64,000 bases of DNA from Trebonia kvetii (GCF_007827045.1 NZ_RPFW01000004.1:248001-312000); one strand, 5' to 3'. Shown: positions 17,816 to 26,876, counted from the stretch's first letter. Notes: generated by a model from the letters alone, not told the origin. Translations and numbers: made by a program.

Positions 17816-18172
17816 CTAGAACCGGCCCGCCGCGACGACAATGGCGAGGATCAGCAGCACGGCGGGCATCGCGATGCCCGTGTAGTCCTTCATGCGGAAG
17901 TGGGTGATGGTCGCGCCGAACATGACGATCGCGCAGCCCACGGCCGCGATCGGCGTGAGGACGGGGGCGATGTTCAGCGCCCGCGGCAGGATCAGCCCGA
18001 TCGCGCCGAGCACCTCGACCGCGCCAAGGGCCTTCAGCCGCGGCTCTGGCCAGGTCTTCGCCCATTTCATGGTGCCGAGCAGCTTCTCCTTGGGCGTGGC
18101 GACCTTCATCGCGCCTGCCAGCAGGAACATGGCAGCAAGCACGCCAGCGACGATCCACAGCAAGATATTCAT
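17816..18172 (-). CDS. DoxX-family membrane protein
   Basis: A 118-aa four-helix membrane protein. The first helix is MNILLWIVAGVLAAMFLLAG, followed by MKVATP and KALGAVEVLGAIGLILPR, both typical of the DoxX/DoxD-like family found in redox and oxidative-stress contexts. The start at 18172 has AGGAGAAG upstream. It is divergent from a MarR-type regulator, and the intergenic region has repeated sites (18207-18302) that fit MarR control. Confidence 0.85.
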   Translation of the reverse strand: MNILLWIVAGVLAAMFLLAGAMKVATPKEKLLGTMKWAKTWPEPRLKALGAVEVLGAIGLILPRALNIAPVLTPIAAVGCAIVMFGATITHFRMKDYTGIAMPAVLLILAIVVAAGRF

Positions 18173-18206
18173 GACTTCTCCTGGCAACGGGGGATGAGCT
18201 CAGATC

Positions 18207-18302
18207 ACTTAAAGCGTGAACCGAACAATAGCCGGAGATGACTTCAAGATGCAAGTGATCGCGGTTTGGGTGCGACTGCGGGTACGACTTCAATCGTTAA
18301 GT
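18207..18302. promoter_or_regulatory. Three related MarR-type operator candidates
   Basis: ACTTCAAGATGCAAGT (18241-18256) and ACTTCAATCGTTAAGT (18287-18302) share the frame ACTTCAA...AAGT. A third, more divergent copy is read on the other strand at 18207-18222 (TTCA...TTAAGT). They span the divergent DoxX/MarR promoter region, with one copy close to each start, the layout expected for an autoregulated MarR repressor. Confidence 0.55.
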
Positions 18303-18315
18303 TATGCTGGTCGGC

Positions 18316-18825
18316 ATGGGGACCCCTGGCGAGGCGCCGGCGGAGGTGGAGCCGCACTGGCTCGATACCGAGGAGCGCGCCACCTGGCTGTCCGTGGTGA
18401 GCCTGCTGATCAAGCTGCCCGCGGCGCTTGACGCCCAGCTTCAGCGGGACGCCGGCTTCAGTCATTTCGAGTACAACGTGCTCGCCGGATTGTCCGAGGC
18501 GCCGGAAGGCTCGCTGCGGATGAGCGTCCTCGCTGCCTTCGCCGACGGCTCGCTACCCCGGCTATCTCAGGTCATCACCCGGCTTGAGCGCCGTGGGCTG
18601 GTCCGCCGGACCCCCGATCCTGACGACGGCCGCTACACCCTGGCGGTACTTACCGAGGCGGGCCGCGACGCCGTGGTCGCCGCCGCTCCCGGTCACGTCG
18701 AGACCGTCAGGAACCTTGTCTTCGACCCGCTGAGCAAGGCGAAGACCCGCCAGCTCCGCGACATCTGCCTGCGCATCCTTGGCGCCATCGATCCCGGCGA
18801 CCGCTGCTTCGAGCACCACCGCTGA
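18316..18825 (+). CDS. MarR-family transcriptional regulator
   Basis: A 169-aa winged-helix regulator. The core runs from FSHFEYNVLAGLSEAPEG through SLPRLSQVITRLERRGLV (recognition helix) to the wing RRTPDPDDGRYTLAVLTEAG, a clear MarR pattern. An in-frame ATG at 18304 exists, but a -10-like TAAGTT at 18298-18303 would place the transcript start near 18310, favouring 18316 with a very short leader. This is an inference. It probably represses itself and the divergent DoxX gene, with a small phenolic or redox signal as ligand, as in related proteins. Confidence 0.88.
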   Translation: MGTPGEAPAEVEPHWLDTEERATWLSVVSLLIKLPAALDAQLQRDAGFSHFEYNVLAGLSEAPEGSLRMSVLAAFADGSLPRLSQVITRLERRGLVRRTPDPDDGRYTLAVLTEAGRDAVVAAAPGHVETVRNLVFDPLSKAKTRQLRDICLRILGAIDPGDRCFEHHR

Positions 18826-18873
18826 GCGCGCCACCGCCGAGCGCGCCACCGCCGAGCACGCCACCGCCGAGCG
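18824..18873. repeat. 15-bp tandem repeat after the MarR gene
   Basis: GAGCGCGCCACCGCC is repeated three times (the third with one change), plus a partial fourth unit, starting inside the MarR stop codon. Confidence 0.8.
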
Positions 18874-18887
18874 GCGGCCCGCTCGGC
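18866..18887. terminator. Hairpin between convergent MarR and TauE genes
   Basis: GCCGAGCGG (18866-18874) and CCGCTCGGC (18879-18887) form a perfect 9-bp stem with a CGGC loop at the convergent gene ends. Confidence 0.65.
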
Positions 18888-18899
18888 ACGGCGAAGCGA

Positions 18900-19841
18900 T
18901 TAGGCGAGCAGCTTGACCAGGGCCGCGGTGCCGACGCAGACGATCAGCACGCGCAGCCCCCACGGCGGCAGCTTCCTGCCGACCCGCGCGCCGACCTGTC
19001 CGCCGAGGATCGAGCCGGCCGCGATGAGCCCGGCGACGCCCCAGTTCACGTGCCCCGCCACGATGAACACGACCGCGGCGACCCCGTTGACCAGGCCGGC
19101 GAGCACGTTCTTCGTCGCGTTGATCCGCTGCATGCTGTCGGTGAACGCGACGCCCATCAGCCCGAGCAGCAGCACCCCCTGGGCCGCGCCGAAGTACCCG
19201 CCGTAGACCCCGGACAGGAACACAAGCACCCACAGCACCGGGCCGCCGACCTGCACGATCGTCTGCGTTGCCACCGGCGTGACCACGCCCACCGTGCCGG
19301 AACCGCCATCCGCCGCCGTGGAACTGCCGGCTAGCGCCGTGGGACCGCCGTCCACCGCCGTGGGACCGCCGTCCACCGCCGTCGAACCGCCCGCCGCGCC
19401 AGGCCCGTCAGGCCCGTCGGCACCGCCGCTTTGCGCCGCCTGCCTGGCGGCTACCCACTTCGACAGCCGCGGCTGGAACACCACCATGACCAGCGCGATC
19501 CCGATCAGCGCGGGGACGATCTCCTTGAACGCAGCGGCGGGGAGCACGAGCAGCAGGATGGCGCCGACCAGGCCGCCGCACAGCGACGCCGCCCCGAGCC
19601 GGATGACGCGCCGCCGTTGCCCCTTGAGTTCGGCCCGGTAACCGACCGCACCGGAGACGCCGCCGGGCACTAGCCCGACGTTGTTCGACACGTTGGCGAC
19701 GACCGGCGGGTAGCCGAAGGCGAGCAGCGTGGGAAAGGTGATCAGCGTCCCTGACCCGACCACGGTGTTGATCGTGCCAGCGGCGAGGCCGGCCGCGAAG
19801 ATGGCCAGGGCCTGCAGCAGATCGTGGGACACGCTTCTCAC
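18900..19841 (-). CDS. TauE/SafE (TSUP) family exporter
   Basis: A membrane transporter of about 313 aa in the TSUP family, whose members export sulfite, sulfoacetate or related anions. The N-terminal repeat has GTINTVVGSGTLITFP and VVANVSNNVGLVPGG. The C-terminal repeat has YGGYFGAAQGVLLL and INATKNVLAGLVNG. Between the two halves the protein carries a flexible insert with repeated TAVDGGP units (about 19310-19400), longer than the usual cytoplasmic loop. Two GTG starts are possible: 19841, used here, and 19877. Neither has a clear ribosome site. The substrate is unknown. Confidence 0.82.
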   Translation of the reverse strand: MRSVSHDLLQALAIFAAGLAAGTINTVVGSGTLITFPTLLAFGYPPVVANVSNNVGLVPGGVSGAVGYRAELKGQRRRVIRLGAASLCGGLVGAILLLVLPAAAFKEIVPALIGIALVMVVFQPRLSKWVAARQAAQSGGADGPDGPGAAGGSTAVDGGPTAVDGGPTALAGSSTAADGGSGTVGVVTPVATQTIVQVGGPVLWVLVFLSGVYGGYFGAAQGVLLLGLMGVAFTDSMQRINATKNVLAGLVNGVAAVVFIVAGHVNWGVAGLIAAGSILGGQVGARVGRKLPPWGLRVLIVCVGTAALVKLLA

Positions 19842-19881
19842 GCTAATCCCGGCGGCCGCCCCGATGGCTGCCCGCACGGTG

Positions 19882-19895
19882 TGAGAACGGTCTCA
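19882..19895. promoter_or_regulatory. Palindrome upstream of the TauE gene
   Basis: TGAGAACGGTCTCA, with 5-bp arms TGAGA/TCTCA, lies just upstream of the TauE starts and could be an operator. No regulator is assigned. Confidence 0.3.
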
Positions 19896-19915
19896 GCCCG
19901 CCACCGCGGACTCCG

Positions 19916-20650
19916 TCAGCTGCCCGCCACGGCGGGGAGCGGCTGCGCCGGGCGCCGCGCCACGTCGAGCACGAACCGGCGGACGAGGCCGTGCGCGCGG
20001 GCCGCCGCGCCGTCGGCCAGCGTCTGCGCCTGCTCGATCATGGGGCCGGGGTCGATGCCCACCTCCGCGAGCCGCTCGGAGTCGCCGGTGTCCAGCCAGG
20101 ACTCGAGCACGGCGTCCGTCACCTCGGGATGGAACTGCACACCGAGCGCGCGGCCGTAGACGAACGCCTGGTTGGCGACGGCCGTCCTGGCGATCACCGG
20201 TATCTCGGCGGGCAGCGTGAACCGGTCGTTGTGCCACTGCAGCCACGGGCCGGCGTCGATGAGGGCGGGCTCGTCTGAGGCCACGGAGACCCAGCCGACC
20301 TCGGGGATCGGCGCCTTGGCGACCGTTCCGCCCACCGCGGCGGCGAGCATCTGCCCGCCGAAGCAGATGCCGAGCGTCGGCACCCCAAGCGAGATCAGCG
20401 ACCGCGCGTAGCCGATCTGGTCGGAGATCCACGGGATCGTCGCCGTGTCGTACACCGACCACACCGCGCCGAAGAAGGTCACCGCGTCGTACTCGGCAGG
20501 GGAGGGGAACGTCACGGGGACGTCGGGCGAGTGGTAGCGCTCCTTCGGCACCACCAGCATCTCCGAAACGTCCCAGCCGGCTGTGGTGAACGCATCGCCG
20601 ACCAGCCCACCGGGCGACGTGTGATCCTGCATAACAAAGAGAACCCGCAC
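19916..20650 (-). CDS. Class I glutamine amidotransferase-like protein
   Basis: A 244-aa protein with the GATase-1 fold. The nucleophile elbow reads LGICFGGQMLA and the catalytic His-Glu pair lies in GVQFHPEV. It is free-standing, like GMP synthase-type amidotransferases such as YeeJ or gamma-glutamyl-peptide hydrolases, rather than fused to a synthetase. The GTG at 20650 begins the first beta-strand (RVLFVMQDHTSPGG) and is preferred. A longer frame reaches 20713. The substrate is unclear. It lies 117 bp downstream of the sigma factor in the same direction. Confidence 0.8.
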   Translation of the reverse strand: MRVLFVMQDHTSPGGLVGDAFTTAGWDVSEMLVVPKERYHSPDVPVTFPSPAEYDAVTFFGAVWSVYDTATIPWISDQIGYARSLISLGVPTLGICFGGQMLAAAVGGTVAKAPIPEVGWVSVASDEPALIDAGPWLQWHNDRFTLPAEIPVIARTAVANQAFVYGRALGVQFHPEVTDAVLESWLDTGDSERLAEVGIDPGPMIEQAQTLADGAAARAHGLVRRFVLDVARRPAQPLPAVAGS

Positions 20651-20767
20651 AAACCCAGCATAACGGGCACACTCTGCCACTCTAATCCCGGCGTTCGCCG
20701 CGGGTCGGTCCATCCGGCGCCGGGACGCCCAGCGCCGGAGCGCTCGTCGCTCGGCCGGCGGCGAGCG

Positions 20768-21742
20768 TCAGCGATCGTCGAAGACTCTGTCCCGCAGACC
20801 GAACAGCGGAAAAAGCCGTTCGGTGTCGAGGAAGTACGTCATCCGGCTGATCTGGCCGCCGACTACCTCGTGTACCTGCAGCGCCCACGGCGCGTAGCCG
20901 CCATGCTCGGGATCTGGCTTGTACTGCCCCCAGCCGACGACGCCGTTGGCCCGCACGGGCACGAGAATGGATCCAGCGCACTGGCTCGGTCCCGGCTGCA
21001 CCATCCAGGTTGTGATGGCGTCCGCACCCTGAATCCACATCTCGAAAGGGGGCATGGTCTGCAACGCGTCCTCGCGCAGCAGCGCGAGGAGCGCCTTCAT
21101 GTCGTACCGCTGGAACGCGTCCACGTACTTGCTGAGCAGCTCAGCGTTCTCCGGCTCGACCTCGGCGGGCCGCTGGTGCTCAGGCAGTTCCGCCAGGGAC
21201 GCACGGGCCCGCTGCAGCGCGCTGTTGACCGAGGCAACCGAGGAGTCGAGAACGCCGGCCGCCTCGGCCGCCGGCAGCCGCAGCACCTCGCACAGGATCA
21301 GCGCCGCACGCTGCCGCGGCGGCAGGTGCTGCAGCGCGGTCACGAACGCGAGCCGCACCGAGTCCCGGACCGCCGCGATCTCGGCCGGGTCTCCCTGCTC
21401 GGGCACCACCCGCGCGTCAGGGATCGGCGTCACCCAGAGGTCCTCGGCCGGGGCAGGCCGCATGTACGACTCCACCGGCGGCGAGGCGGGCCCGAGGTCC
21501 ATCGGCAGCGCCCGCCGCTTCTCGCCGCGCATCGCGTCAAGGCAGACGTTGGTCGCGATCCGGTACAGCCAGGAGCGCAGCGAGGCGCGCCCCTCGAAGC
21601 CGTCGGCACCCTTCCACGCCCGCAGCATGGTCTCCTGCACGGCGTCGTCCGCCTCAAAGGCCGAACCGAGCATCCGGTAGCAGTACCCGGTCAGCTCACG
21701 CCGGTAGAACTCAAGGTCGTCAGTGGTTGCTGTCGCCGTCAC
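20768..21742 (-). CDS. ECF-type RNA polymerase sigma factor with SnoaL-like C-terminal domain
   Basis: A 324-aa sigma-70 family protein of the SigG-like subgroup. Region 2 includes CYRMLGSAFEADDAVQETMLRAW and SWLYRIATNVCLDAMR. Region 4 includes LQHLPPRQRAALILCEVL and SVASVNSALQRARASL. After region 4 there is a domain of about 120 aa (KYVDAFQRYDMKALLALL, then IQGADAITTWM and GQISRMTYFLDTE) with the SnoaL/NTF2-like fold, typical of this group and thought to regulate sigma activity in place of a separate anti-sigma factor. The start is the ATG at 21742. No anti-sigma gene is adjacent. Target promoters are unknown. Confidence 0.92.
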   Translation of the reverse strand: MTATATTDDLEFYRRELTGYCYRMLGSAFEADDAVQETMLRAWKGADGFEGRASLRSWLYRIATNVCLDAMRGEKRRALPMDLGPASPPVESYMRPAPAEDLWVTPIPDARVVPEQGDPAEIAAVRDSVRLAFVTALQHLPPRQRAALILCEVLRLPAAEAAGVLDSSVASVNSALQRARASLAELPEHQRPAEVEPENAELLSKYVDAFQRYDMKALLALLREDALQTMPPFEMWIQGADAITTWMVQPGPSQCAGSILVPVRANGVVGWGQYKPDPEHGGYAPWALQVHEVVGGQISRMTYFLDTERLFPLFGLRDRVFDDR

Positions 21743-21848
21743 AGTTCCACACTGTAGGCGGTGGGTCTGACATTTTGCGGCCCGAACGGGAGCGGCTGAC
21801 TCCGGCCGCGCATCATTTCTCCTTCGGCCGGACCCTCGATCCGGTCTA

Positions 21849-22514
21849 TTACTTGGCGAGCCCGGCTACCAGGTTGATGGTGGTCGCGATGATCACCGCG
21901 ACCAGCGGGAACGACAGCGAGGCGTGCCGCAGCACGGCCCGCCGGACCTGCTTGGACTGAATGTCGGTATCGGAGACCTGGAAGGTCATCCCGATGGTAA
22001 CGGCCAGGTAGGCGAAGTCGTGGTAGTCGGGCGCCTCTGGGTCCTTGAAGTCGATTCCGCCTGGTGTGTCCGAGTAGTAGAGCCGCGCGTATTTCAGGGT
22101 GAACACCGTCTGCAGCAGAGTCCAGGACAGGAATACGGAGACGACGGCGAGAGCGGCCTGCCCGTACCTCGCGTTTCCGCTGGCCGACCCGAACAGGGCC
22201 ATCCCCACGGCGATCAGGCTGGCGATCGCCGCGCACAGCATCAACAGGTCAGCCAGGTCACGGTTGGGATCCTCCCGTGTGGCATGGGCTTGCGTCGACG
22301 CCGGGTCGAACGGCCACACGGTGAACCACACCCAGCCGCCGTAGACGAACGCGAGGATGTCCCACCCGATGAGCGCCGCATTGCGGAGCGGGCCTGCCAG
22401 AGCGGCGATCGCACCGCCGACGATGGCCGCACCGAGCGACACGAGCAGCTTCGTCTGGGCCGACGCGACCGCGCGGGAGGCGGCGGGATGCTGGCCCGTG
22501 GATTCAGGGTCCAT
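21849..22514 (-). CDS. DUF1345 membrane protein
   Basis: A 221-aa membrane protein with about five hydrophobic segments. The segment DFAYLAVTIGMTFQVSDTD followed by QSKQVRR is the signature of the DUF1345 family, whose function is not established. The start is the ATG at 22514, 18 bp downstream of the LacI-type gene, so it may be transcribed with the galactan locus or from its own promoter. Nothing in the sequence ties it to sugar transport. Confidence 0.85.
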   Translation of the reverse strand: MDPESTGQHPAASRAVASAQTKLLVSLGAAIVGGAIAALAGPLRNAALIGWDILAFVYGGWVWFTVWPFDPASTQAHATREDPNRDLADLLMLCAAIASLIAVGMALFGSASGNARYGQAALAVVSVFLSWTLLQTVFTLKYARLYYSDTPGGIDFKDPEAPDYHDFAYLAVTIGMTFQVSDTDIQSKQVRRAVLRHASLSFPLVAVIIATTINLVAGLAK

Positions 22515-22532
22515 GCCCCAATGATGGCAGTC

Positions 22533-23540
22533 TCACGCGCTTCCGCGGCGCACCAACTCCGTCGGCAGGACCACCGCGGACGGCTCGTCGCCGGAGATCG
22601 CCCCGAGCAGCAGCCGGACCATCTCGCTGCTGATCCGGTGATATGGCTGCCTGATCGTGGTCAGCGCGGGCCGGGCGGCGACCGCGGCCGACGAGTCGTC
22701 GAACCCGCCGATGGCAACGTCCTCCGGCACCCGGCGGCCGGCCCGGCGCAGCGCGTTCAGCGCCCCGACCGCCATCACGTCCGATGCGGCGAACACGGCG
22801 TCCAGGTCAGGGTGCCGCTCTAGCAGCTTTGTCATCGCCCGCTCGCCAGAGTCCTGGGAGTAGTCGCCCTCTTCGACAAGGGACTCGTCGAACGAGCCGC
22901 CGATCACGTCCCGGTACCCCTCAAGCCGGCCGCGCCCGCCCGACGTGTCCAGCGGCCCAGTGATGGTGGCGATCCGGGTCCGCCCGAGCTGGCGCAGGTA
23001 CTCCACCATGGTGCGCGCGCCGCCGCGCTCGTCGGCCGCCACGTAGGAGACCTTCGACTCGAAGCCGAGCGGCGCGCCGACGGCGACGCAGGGCACGCTC
23101 GCCGAGCCGAGCAGGCCGAGCAGCGGGTCGCCGGCGTGCGCCGACACCAGCAGAGCGCCGTCCACGTGGCCGGCCGCGAGGAAGCGAGCGATCCTGGTGC
23201 GCTCCGAGTGGGACGCGGCGATGCAGACGAAGAGCCCGATGTCGTGCTCCGCGAGCGCCTGCGTGCAGCCGCGAAGCAGGACGGCGAAGTTCGGGTCGGT
23301 GAACAACCGCTCGGTCGGCTCGGACAAGATGAACGCGACCGACTCCGAGCGCTGGGTCACCAGCGACCTGGCGTGCTGGTTGACCACGTAGCCGGTCTTC
23401 TTGATCGCCCGGTTCACCGTGTCCAGGGTGACCGGCGACACGTAGTGACCGCCGTTGAGCACCCTGGATACGGTGCCGCGGGACACGCCCGCCTCCGTCG
23501 CGACGTCCTCGATCGTCGGCCGCCGCCGCCCGCCATTCAT
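22533..23540 (-). CDS. LacI-family regulator of the galactan locus
   Basis: A 335-aa repressor with the N-terminal LacI helix-turn-helix and hinge (TIEDVATEAGVSRGTVSRVL, then VNRAIKKTGYVVN) and a periplasmic-binding-protein-like effector domain. It is the last regulatory gene of the locus, 23 bp after the permease gene, so it is probably cotranscribed and autoregulated. The likely operators are the two related sites in the divergent promoter region (26863-26876 and 26941-26954). The expected inducer is galactobiose or another galacto-oligosaccharide, by analogy with GanR of Geobacillus. This is an inference from the enzymes present. Confidence 0.9.
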   Translation of the reverse strand: MNGGRRRPTIEDVATEAGVSRGTVSRVLNGGHYVSPVTLDTVNRAIKKTGYVVNQHARSLVTQRSESVAFILSEPTERLFTDPNFAVLLRGCTQALAEHDIGLFVCIAASHSERTRIARFLAAGHVDGALLVSAHAGDPLLGLLGSASVPCVAVGAPLGFESKVSYVAADERGGARTMVEYLRQLGRTRIATITGPLDTSGGRGRLEGYRDVIGGSFDESLVEEGDYSQDSGERAMTKLLERHPDLDAVFAASDVMAVGALNALRRAGRRVPEDVAIGGFDDSSAAVAARPALTTIRQPYHRISSEMVRLLLGAISGDEPSAVVLPTELVRRGSA

Positions 23541-23563
23541 ACCTAATATTTACCGCGACCTGG

Positions 23564-24478
23564 TCACTGCTTGACCGCGCCGGAGGCGATGTCGGTGCGC
23601 CAGTACCGCTGCATCGCGAGGAACAAGATCATCAGCGGGATGATCGACAGCAGCGACCCGGTCACGACAAGGCTGTACAGCGCGGGTGCGGACGAGCCGC
23701 GGTTGAGCAGCGTGTACAGGCCGACGGTGAGAGGGAACTTGTTCTCGTCGCTGAGCATGATGAACGGCAGCAGGAAGTTGTTCCACACCGCGACGAACTG
23801 GAACAGGAAGATCGTCACGAGGCCGGGCACCATCATCGGCACCGCGATCCGCGCGAACAGCCTGCCCTCGGGGCAGCCGTCCACCCGGGCCGACTCGATC
23901 ACCTCGTCGGGTACGGCGGCGTTGGAGTAGATCCGCGCCAGGTAGATGCCGTAAGGCGACAGGATCGACGGCAGCAGCACCGACCAGTAGGTGTTGGTCA
24001 GGCTGAACTTGGCCAGCAGCAGGTACTGGGGCAGCGCGAGCACCACCGGCGGCACGAGCACGCCGGCGAGCAGCAGGTTGTAAAGCAGCGTCCGGCCGCG
24101 GAACTCGAACTTGGCCAGCGCGTAGCCGGTCAGCGCGGAGACCGCCGTGGACAGCAGCGCGCCGCCGCCCGCGTACAGCGCGGTGTTGAGCATCCAGTGC
24201 CAGAAGACACCGTCCGCGTAGGACGACAGGTCGTGGATGTTCGAGAACAGGGAGCCGTTGGGCTCCAGGGTGAACGTGTTGAACAGCTGCGCGTCGTTCT
24301 TGGTCGAGGCGATGAGCACCCAGACCACCGGCAGCAGGCAGTACACCGCCCCGAGCAGCAAGATCGCGGTCGGCAGCACGGCCGTGCGCCGCTCGGCGCC
24401 TGCCCGGCCGTGCCGGCCCGCCCACGCCGCGGCGGATGGCGCCTCGGTGAGCGCGCCTTCGGTTCTCGTCAAAGCCAT
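23564..24478 (-). CDS. ganQ: Sugar ABC transporter permease, MalG/GanQ type
   Basis: A 304-aa inner-membrane permease with six predicted helices after a short Ala-rich cytoplasmic tail. The EAA loop that contacts the ATPase reads ESARVDGCPEGRLFARIAVPM. It pairs with the MalF-type permease immediately upstream (6 bp between genes) and the binding protein before that. No ATPase gene is present, so a shared MsiK-like ATPase elsewhere probably drives uptake, as is usual in actinobacteria. The gene symbol follows the Bacillus galactan system by context. Confidence 0.9.
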   Translation of the reverse strand: MALTRTEGALTEAPSAAAWAGRHGRAGAERRTAVLPTAILLLGAVYCLLPVVWVLIASTKNDAQLFNTFTLEPNGSLFSNIHDLSSYADGVFWHWMLNTALYAGGGALLSTAVSALTGYALAKFEFRGRTLLYNLLLAGVLVPPVVLALPQYLLLAKFSLTNTYWSVLLPSILSPYGIYLARIYSNAAVPDEVIESARVDGCPEGRLFARIAVPMMVPGLVTIFLFQFVAVWNNFLLPFIMLSDENKFPLTVGLYTLLNRGSSAPALYSLVVTGSLLSIIPLMILFLAMQRYWRTDIASGAVKQ

Positions 24479-24484
24479 CGCGGC

Positions 24485-25402
24485 TCACCGTCCCTGGAAG
24501 ACACGCTTGTTGCTGACCCGCAGCAGGAAGAAGGAGCCGACGAACATGACGGCCGCGATGATCACCGACAGCGCGGCGGCCTCGTAGCTGTTGTTGTCGT
24601 TGAACGCTAGGTCGTAGACCCGCATCAGCGGCATCCACTGCGGCGAGATCGTGTTGGTCAGCGGCGCCAGGGTCTCCGGCTCGCTGAACACCTGAAGGGT
24701 CGCGATGATTGAGAACACCCCGGTGAGCACCAGGGCGGGTGCGATCATCGGGATCTTGATCCGCAGCGCCACCGCCCGCTGCGACGCCCCGTCGATCCGT
24801 GCCGCCTCGTACAGCTCAGACGGCACCGCGCGCAGCGCGGTGTACATGACGATCATGTTGAAGCCCGTGCCGCCCCAGACCCCGACATTGGCCACGGAAA
24901 GCAGCGCCACGTGCGTGGTGAACAGGTCGGGCATGGACAGCCCGAACTTGCTCAAGATGGCCGGGAACGGCGACACGGTGGGCAGGTAGAGGAATCCCCA
25001 CAGCAGCGAGGAGATCACAATCGGCACCGCGTAGGGCAGGAAGATCGCCAGCCGGCTGAACTGCTGGAACCGCACCCGCCTGGCGTCGAGCAGCAGCGCG
25101 AAGAGCAGGGCGAGACCGAGCATCACCGGGACCAGGATCAGGCTGTAGACGACAACGCGCAGCAGCGAGGACAGGAACGCCGCATCGGTGAGGGCGCTCG
25201 CGTAGTTGCTGAGCCCGGCGAAGACCTGCTTCCGTGCGCCCGTGCCCAGCCCGAGGCCGCTGACCTGGGTTTTCTCCACCGACAAGTACAGGGTGTAACC
25301 GATCGGGATGAGCAGCACCAGCGCGTAGAGCACCACCGCGGGGGTGACGAAGGCGTACGGCGCCACGCGGGGCGCCGTACGCTTCTTCGGTGTCTGGCTC
25401 AC
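24485..25402 (-). CDS. ganP: Sugar ABC transporter permease, MalF/GanP type
   Basis: A 305-aa permease with six predicted helices and the EAA loop EAARIDGASQRAVALRIKIPM. It starts at the GTG at 25402, one base after the stop codon of the binding protein, indicating translational coupling. Its partner is the MalG-type permease directly downstream. Together they should import galacto-oligosaccharides released outside by the GH53 enzyme. Confidence 0.9.
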   Translation of the reverse strand: MSQTPKKRTAPRVAPYAFVTPAVVLYALVLLIPIGYTLYLSVEKTQVSGLGLGTGARKQVFAGLSNYASALTDAAFLSSLLRVVVYSLILVPVMLGLALLFALLLDARRVRFQQFSRLAIFLPYAVPIVISSLLWGFLYLPTVSPFPAILSKFGLSMPDLFTTHVALLSVANVGVWGGTGFNMIVMYTALRAVPSELYEAARIDGASQRAVALRIKIPMIAPALVLTGVFSIIATLQVFSEPETLAPLTNTISPQWMPLMRVYDLAFNDNNSYEAAALSVIIAAVMFVGSFFLLRVSNKRVFQGR

Positions 25403-25403
25403 G

Positions 25404-26777
25404 TCAGCCGGCCGCGACCGTGAAGCCGCTCTTCTTCATGTCGCTCAGCACGGCAGACTGCACGGCGGACAGCGGGGTGAGGAACGAACCCTTGCTGGTT
25501 ACCGCGCCGCCAAAGGCGGTGGAGAACTCGCTGTACGCGACGTTCACATCCGGTCCCCAGGTGACGTTCGCCGCCTCGGACGCGTATTGCTTGCCGAGGG
25601 TCCAGAAGTTGGACTGGTTCGAGAAGTACGCCGGCGGAGTGGAGAGCGCGGCCTCCGCGTCGCTGTCGGCCGGGTAGATGCCGCCATCGGACACCAGCGC
25701 GGCGGTGGCCGTCGGGTCGGTATTCAGCCAGGCGGCGAACTGCGCCGCGGCCTGCTGGTTCTTCGACGCGGCCATGACCGCGGTAGAGGAACCGCCCCAG
25801 TTGCCGACGACGTGCGCGCCCGCGGTCCACTGCGGCAGCTCGGCGATCTTCCACTTGCCCGCGCCGGACGGCGCCGCCGACGGGAAGTCACCGGGTGCCC
25901 AGATGTCGGAGACCCAGGCGATGTACTTGCCGTTGTTCATGCCCTTGTTCCATGCGGCGGTCCACTGCGGCTGGTTGTCGACGCCGCCGCCGGCCACCAG
26001 GGACTGCCAGTAGGAAGCGACCCTCTGGCTCGCGGACCCGTCGATGCCGACCGTCCAGGTGCTGCCGGAGGCTGACCACCACTGGGCGCCTGCCTGCTGC
26101 GTCAGGCCGGCGAACTCGCCGGGGTCGACCGCGGAGAACGTGCCAAGGAAGACGCCGGGCGCCTCCGAGTGCAGCTTGGTCGCGTCCGCGGCGAACTGCG
26201 CCCAGGTCGTCGGCACGGTCAGGTGGTACTTCGTGAACAGGTCGGCACGGTAGTACAGCGCCATCGGCGCGGCGTCCTGCGGAATCGCGTACAGGGCGTT
26301 GCTGCCCAGCGTCACCTGGTTCCAGTTGCCGGCGGGGAAGTCGCTCTTCAGGCTGCCGTCGTACTTCGAGATGTCGGCCAGGTAGTTGTTGGACACCAGC
26401 GTCGGCAGCACCTGGTACTCGACCTGCGCGAGGTCCGGCGGGTTGCCGGCCTTCGCGGCGGTGAGCAGCTTGGTGAGCTCGGCGTCGCCGCCCGCCTGCA
26501 CCTGCACCTGCACCTGGATGTCCGGGTGCGCCTTGTTCCAGATCGCGATGACCTTGTCCATGTTGGGTACCCAGGTCCAGAAGGACAGGGTGACCTTCTG
26601 CCCCGACGCGGCCGGCGAGGACGCGGCCGCGGACGAGGAGGCGGGCGCGGCCGAGGACGTCGTGCCCGTGGCGGGCGGCGACGAGGTCGAGCTGCTTGAC
26701 GAGCAGCCCGCGGCGACAAGGACGGCGATGGCCGCGCCGGCGGCCGCCGTCACCCGCCGGGTGTTGATGAGCTTCAT
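25404..26777 (-). CDS. ganS: Extracellular sugar-binding lipoprotein (GanS/CycB type)
   Basis: A 457-aa family 1 solute-binding protein. The signal peptide ends at the lipobox VAAGC, followed by a Ser/Thr/Ala/Pro-rich linker of about 40 aa. The mature fold shows the usual VTLSFWTWVPNMDKV strand and the PMALYYRADLFTKY motif of sugar binders. It is the first gene of the transport operon and is divergent from the GH42 gene. Specificity for galactobiose to galactotetraose is inferred from the neighbouring GH42 and GH53 enzymes. Confidence 0.9.
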   Translation of the reverse strand: MKLINTRRVTAAAGAAIAVLVAAGCSSSSSTSSPPATGTTSSAAPASSSAAASSPAASGQKVTLSFWTWVPNMDKVIAIWNKAHPDIQVQVQVQAGGDAELTKLLTAAKAGNPPDLAQVEYQVLPTLVSNNYLADISKYDGSLKSDFPAGNWNQVTLGSNALYAIPQDAAPMALYYRADLFTKYHLTVPTTWAQFAADATKLHSEAPGVFLGTFSAVDPGEFAGLTQQAGAQWWSASGSTWTVGIDGSASQRVASYWQSLVAGGGVDNQPQWTAAWNKGMNNGKYIAWVSDIWAPGDFPSAAPSGAGKWKIAELPQWTAGAHVVGNWGGSSTAVMAASKNQQAAAQFAAWLNTDPTATAALVSDGGIYPADSDAEAALSTPPAYFSNQSNFWTLGKQYASEAANVTWGPDVNVAYSEFSTAFGGAVTSKGSFLTPLSAVQSAVLSDMKKSGFTVAAG

Positions 26778-26862
26778 GGTCCCTCCGCAGTGAAGGATCG
26801 TACGAGATTATCCGCTTAGTGCCGAGTTGTCCGCGATGTCGCGAACGCCACAGCCCGATGTC

Positions 26863-26876
26863 TGTGAACGCTCCCA
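26863..26876. promoter_or_regulatory. LacI-type operator candidate 1 (galactan locus)
   Basis: TGTGAACGCTCCCA, an imperfect dyad around a central CG, lies 86 bp upstream of the binding-protein start. It differs from operator candidate 2 at only two positions, so both are probably bound by the LacI-type protein encoded at 22533. Confidence 0.6.
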
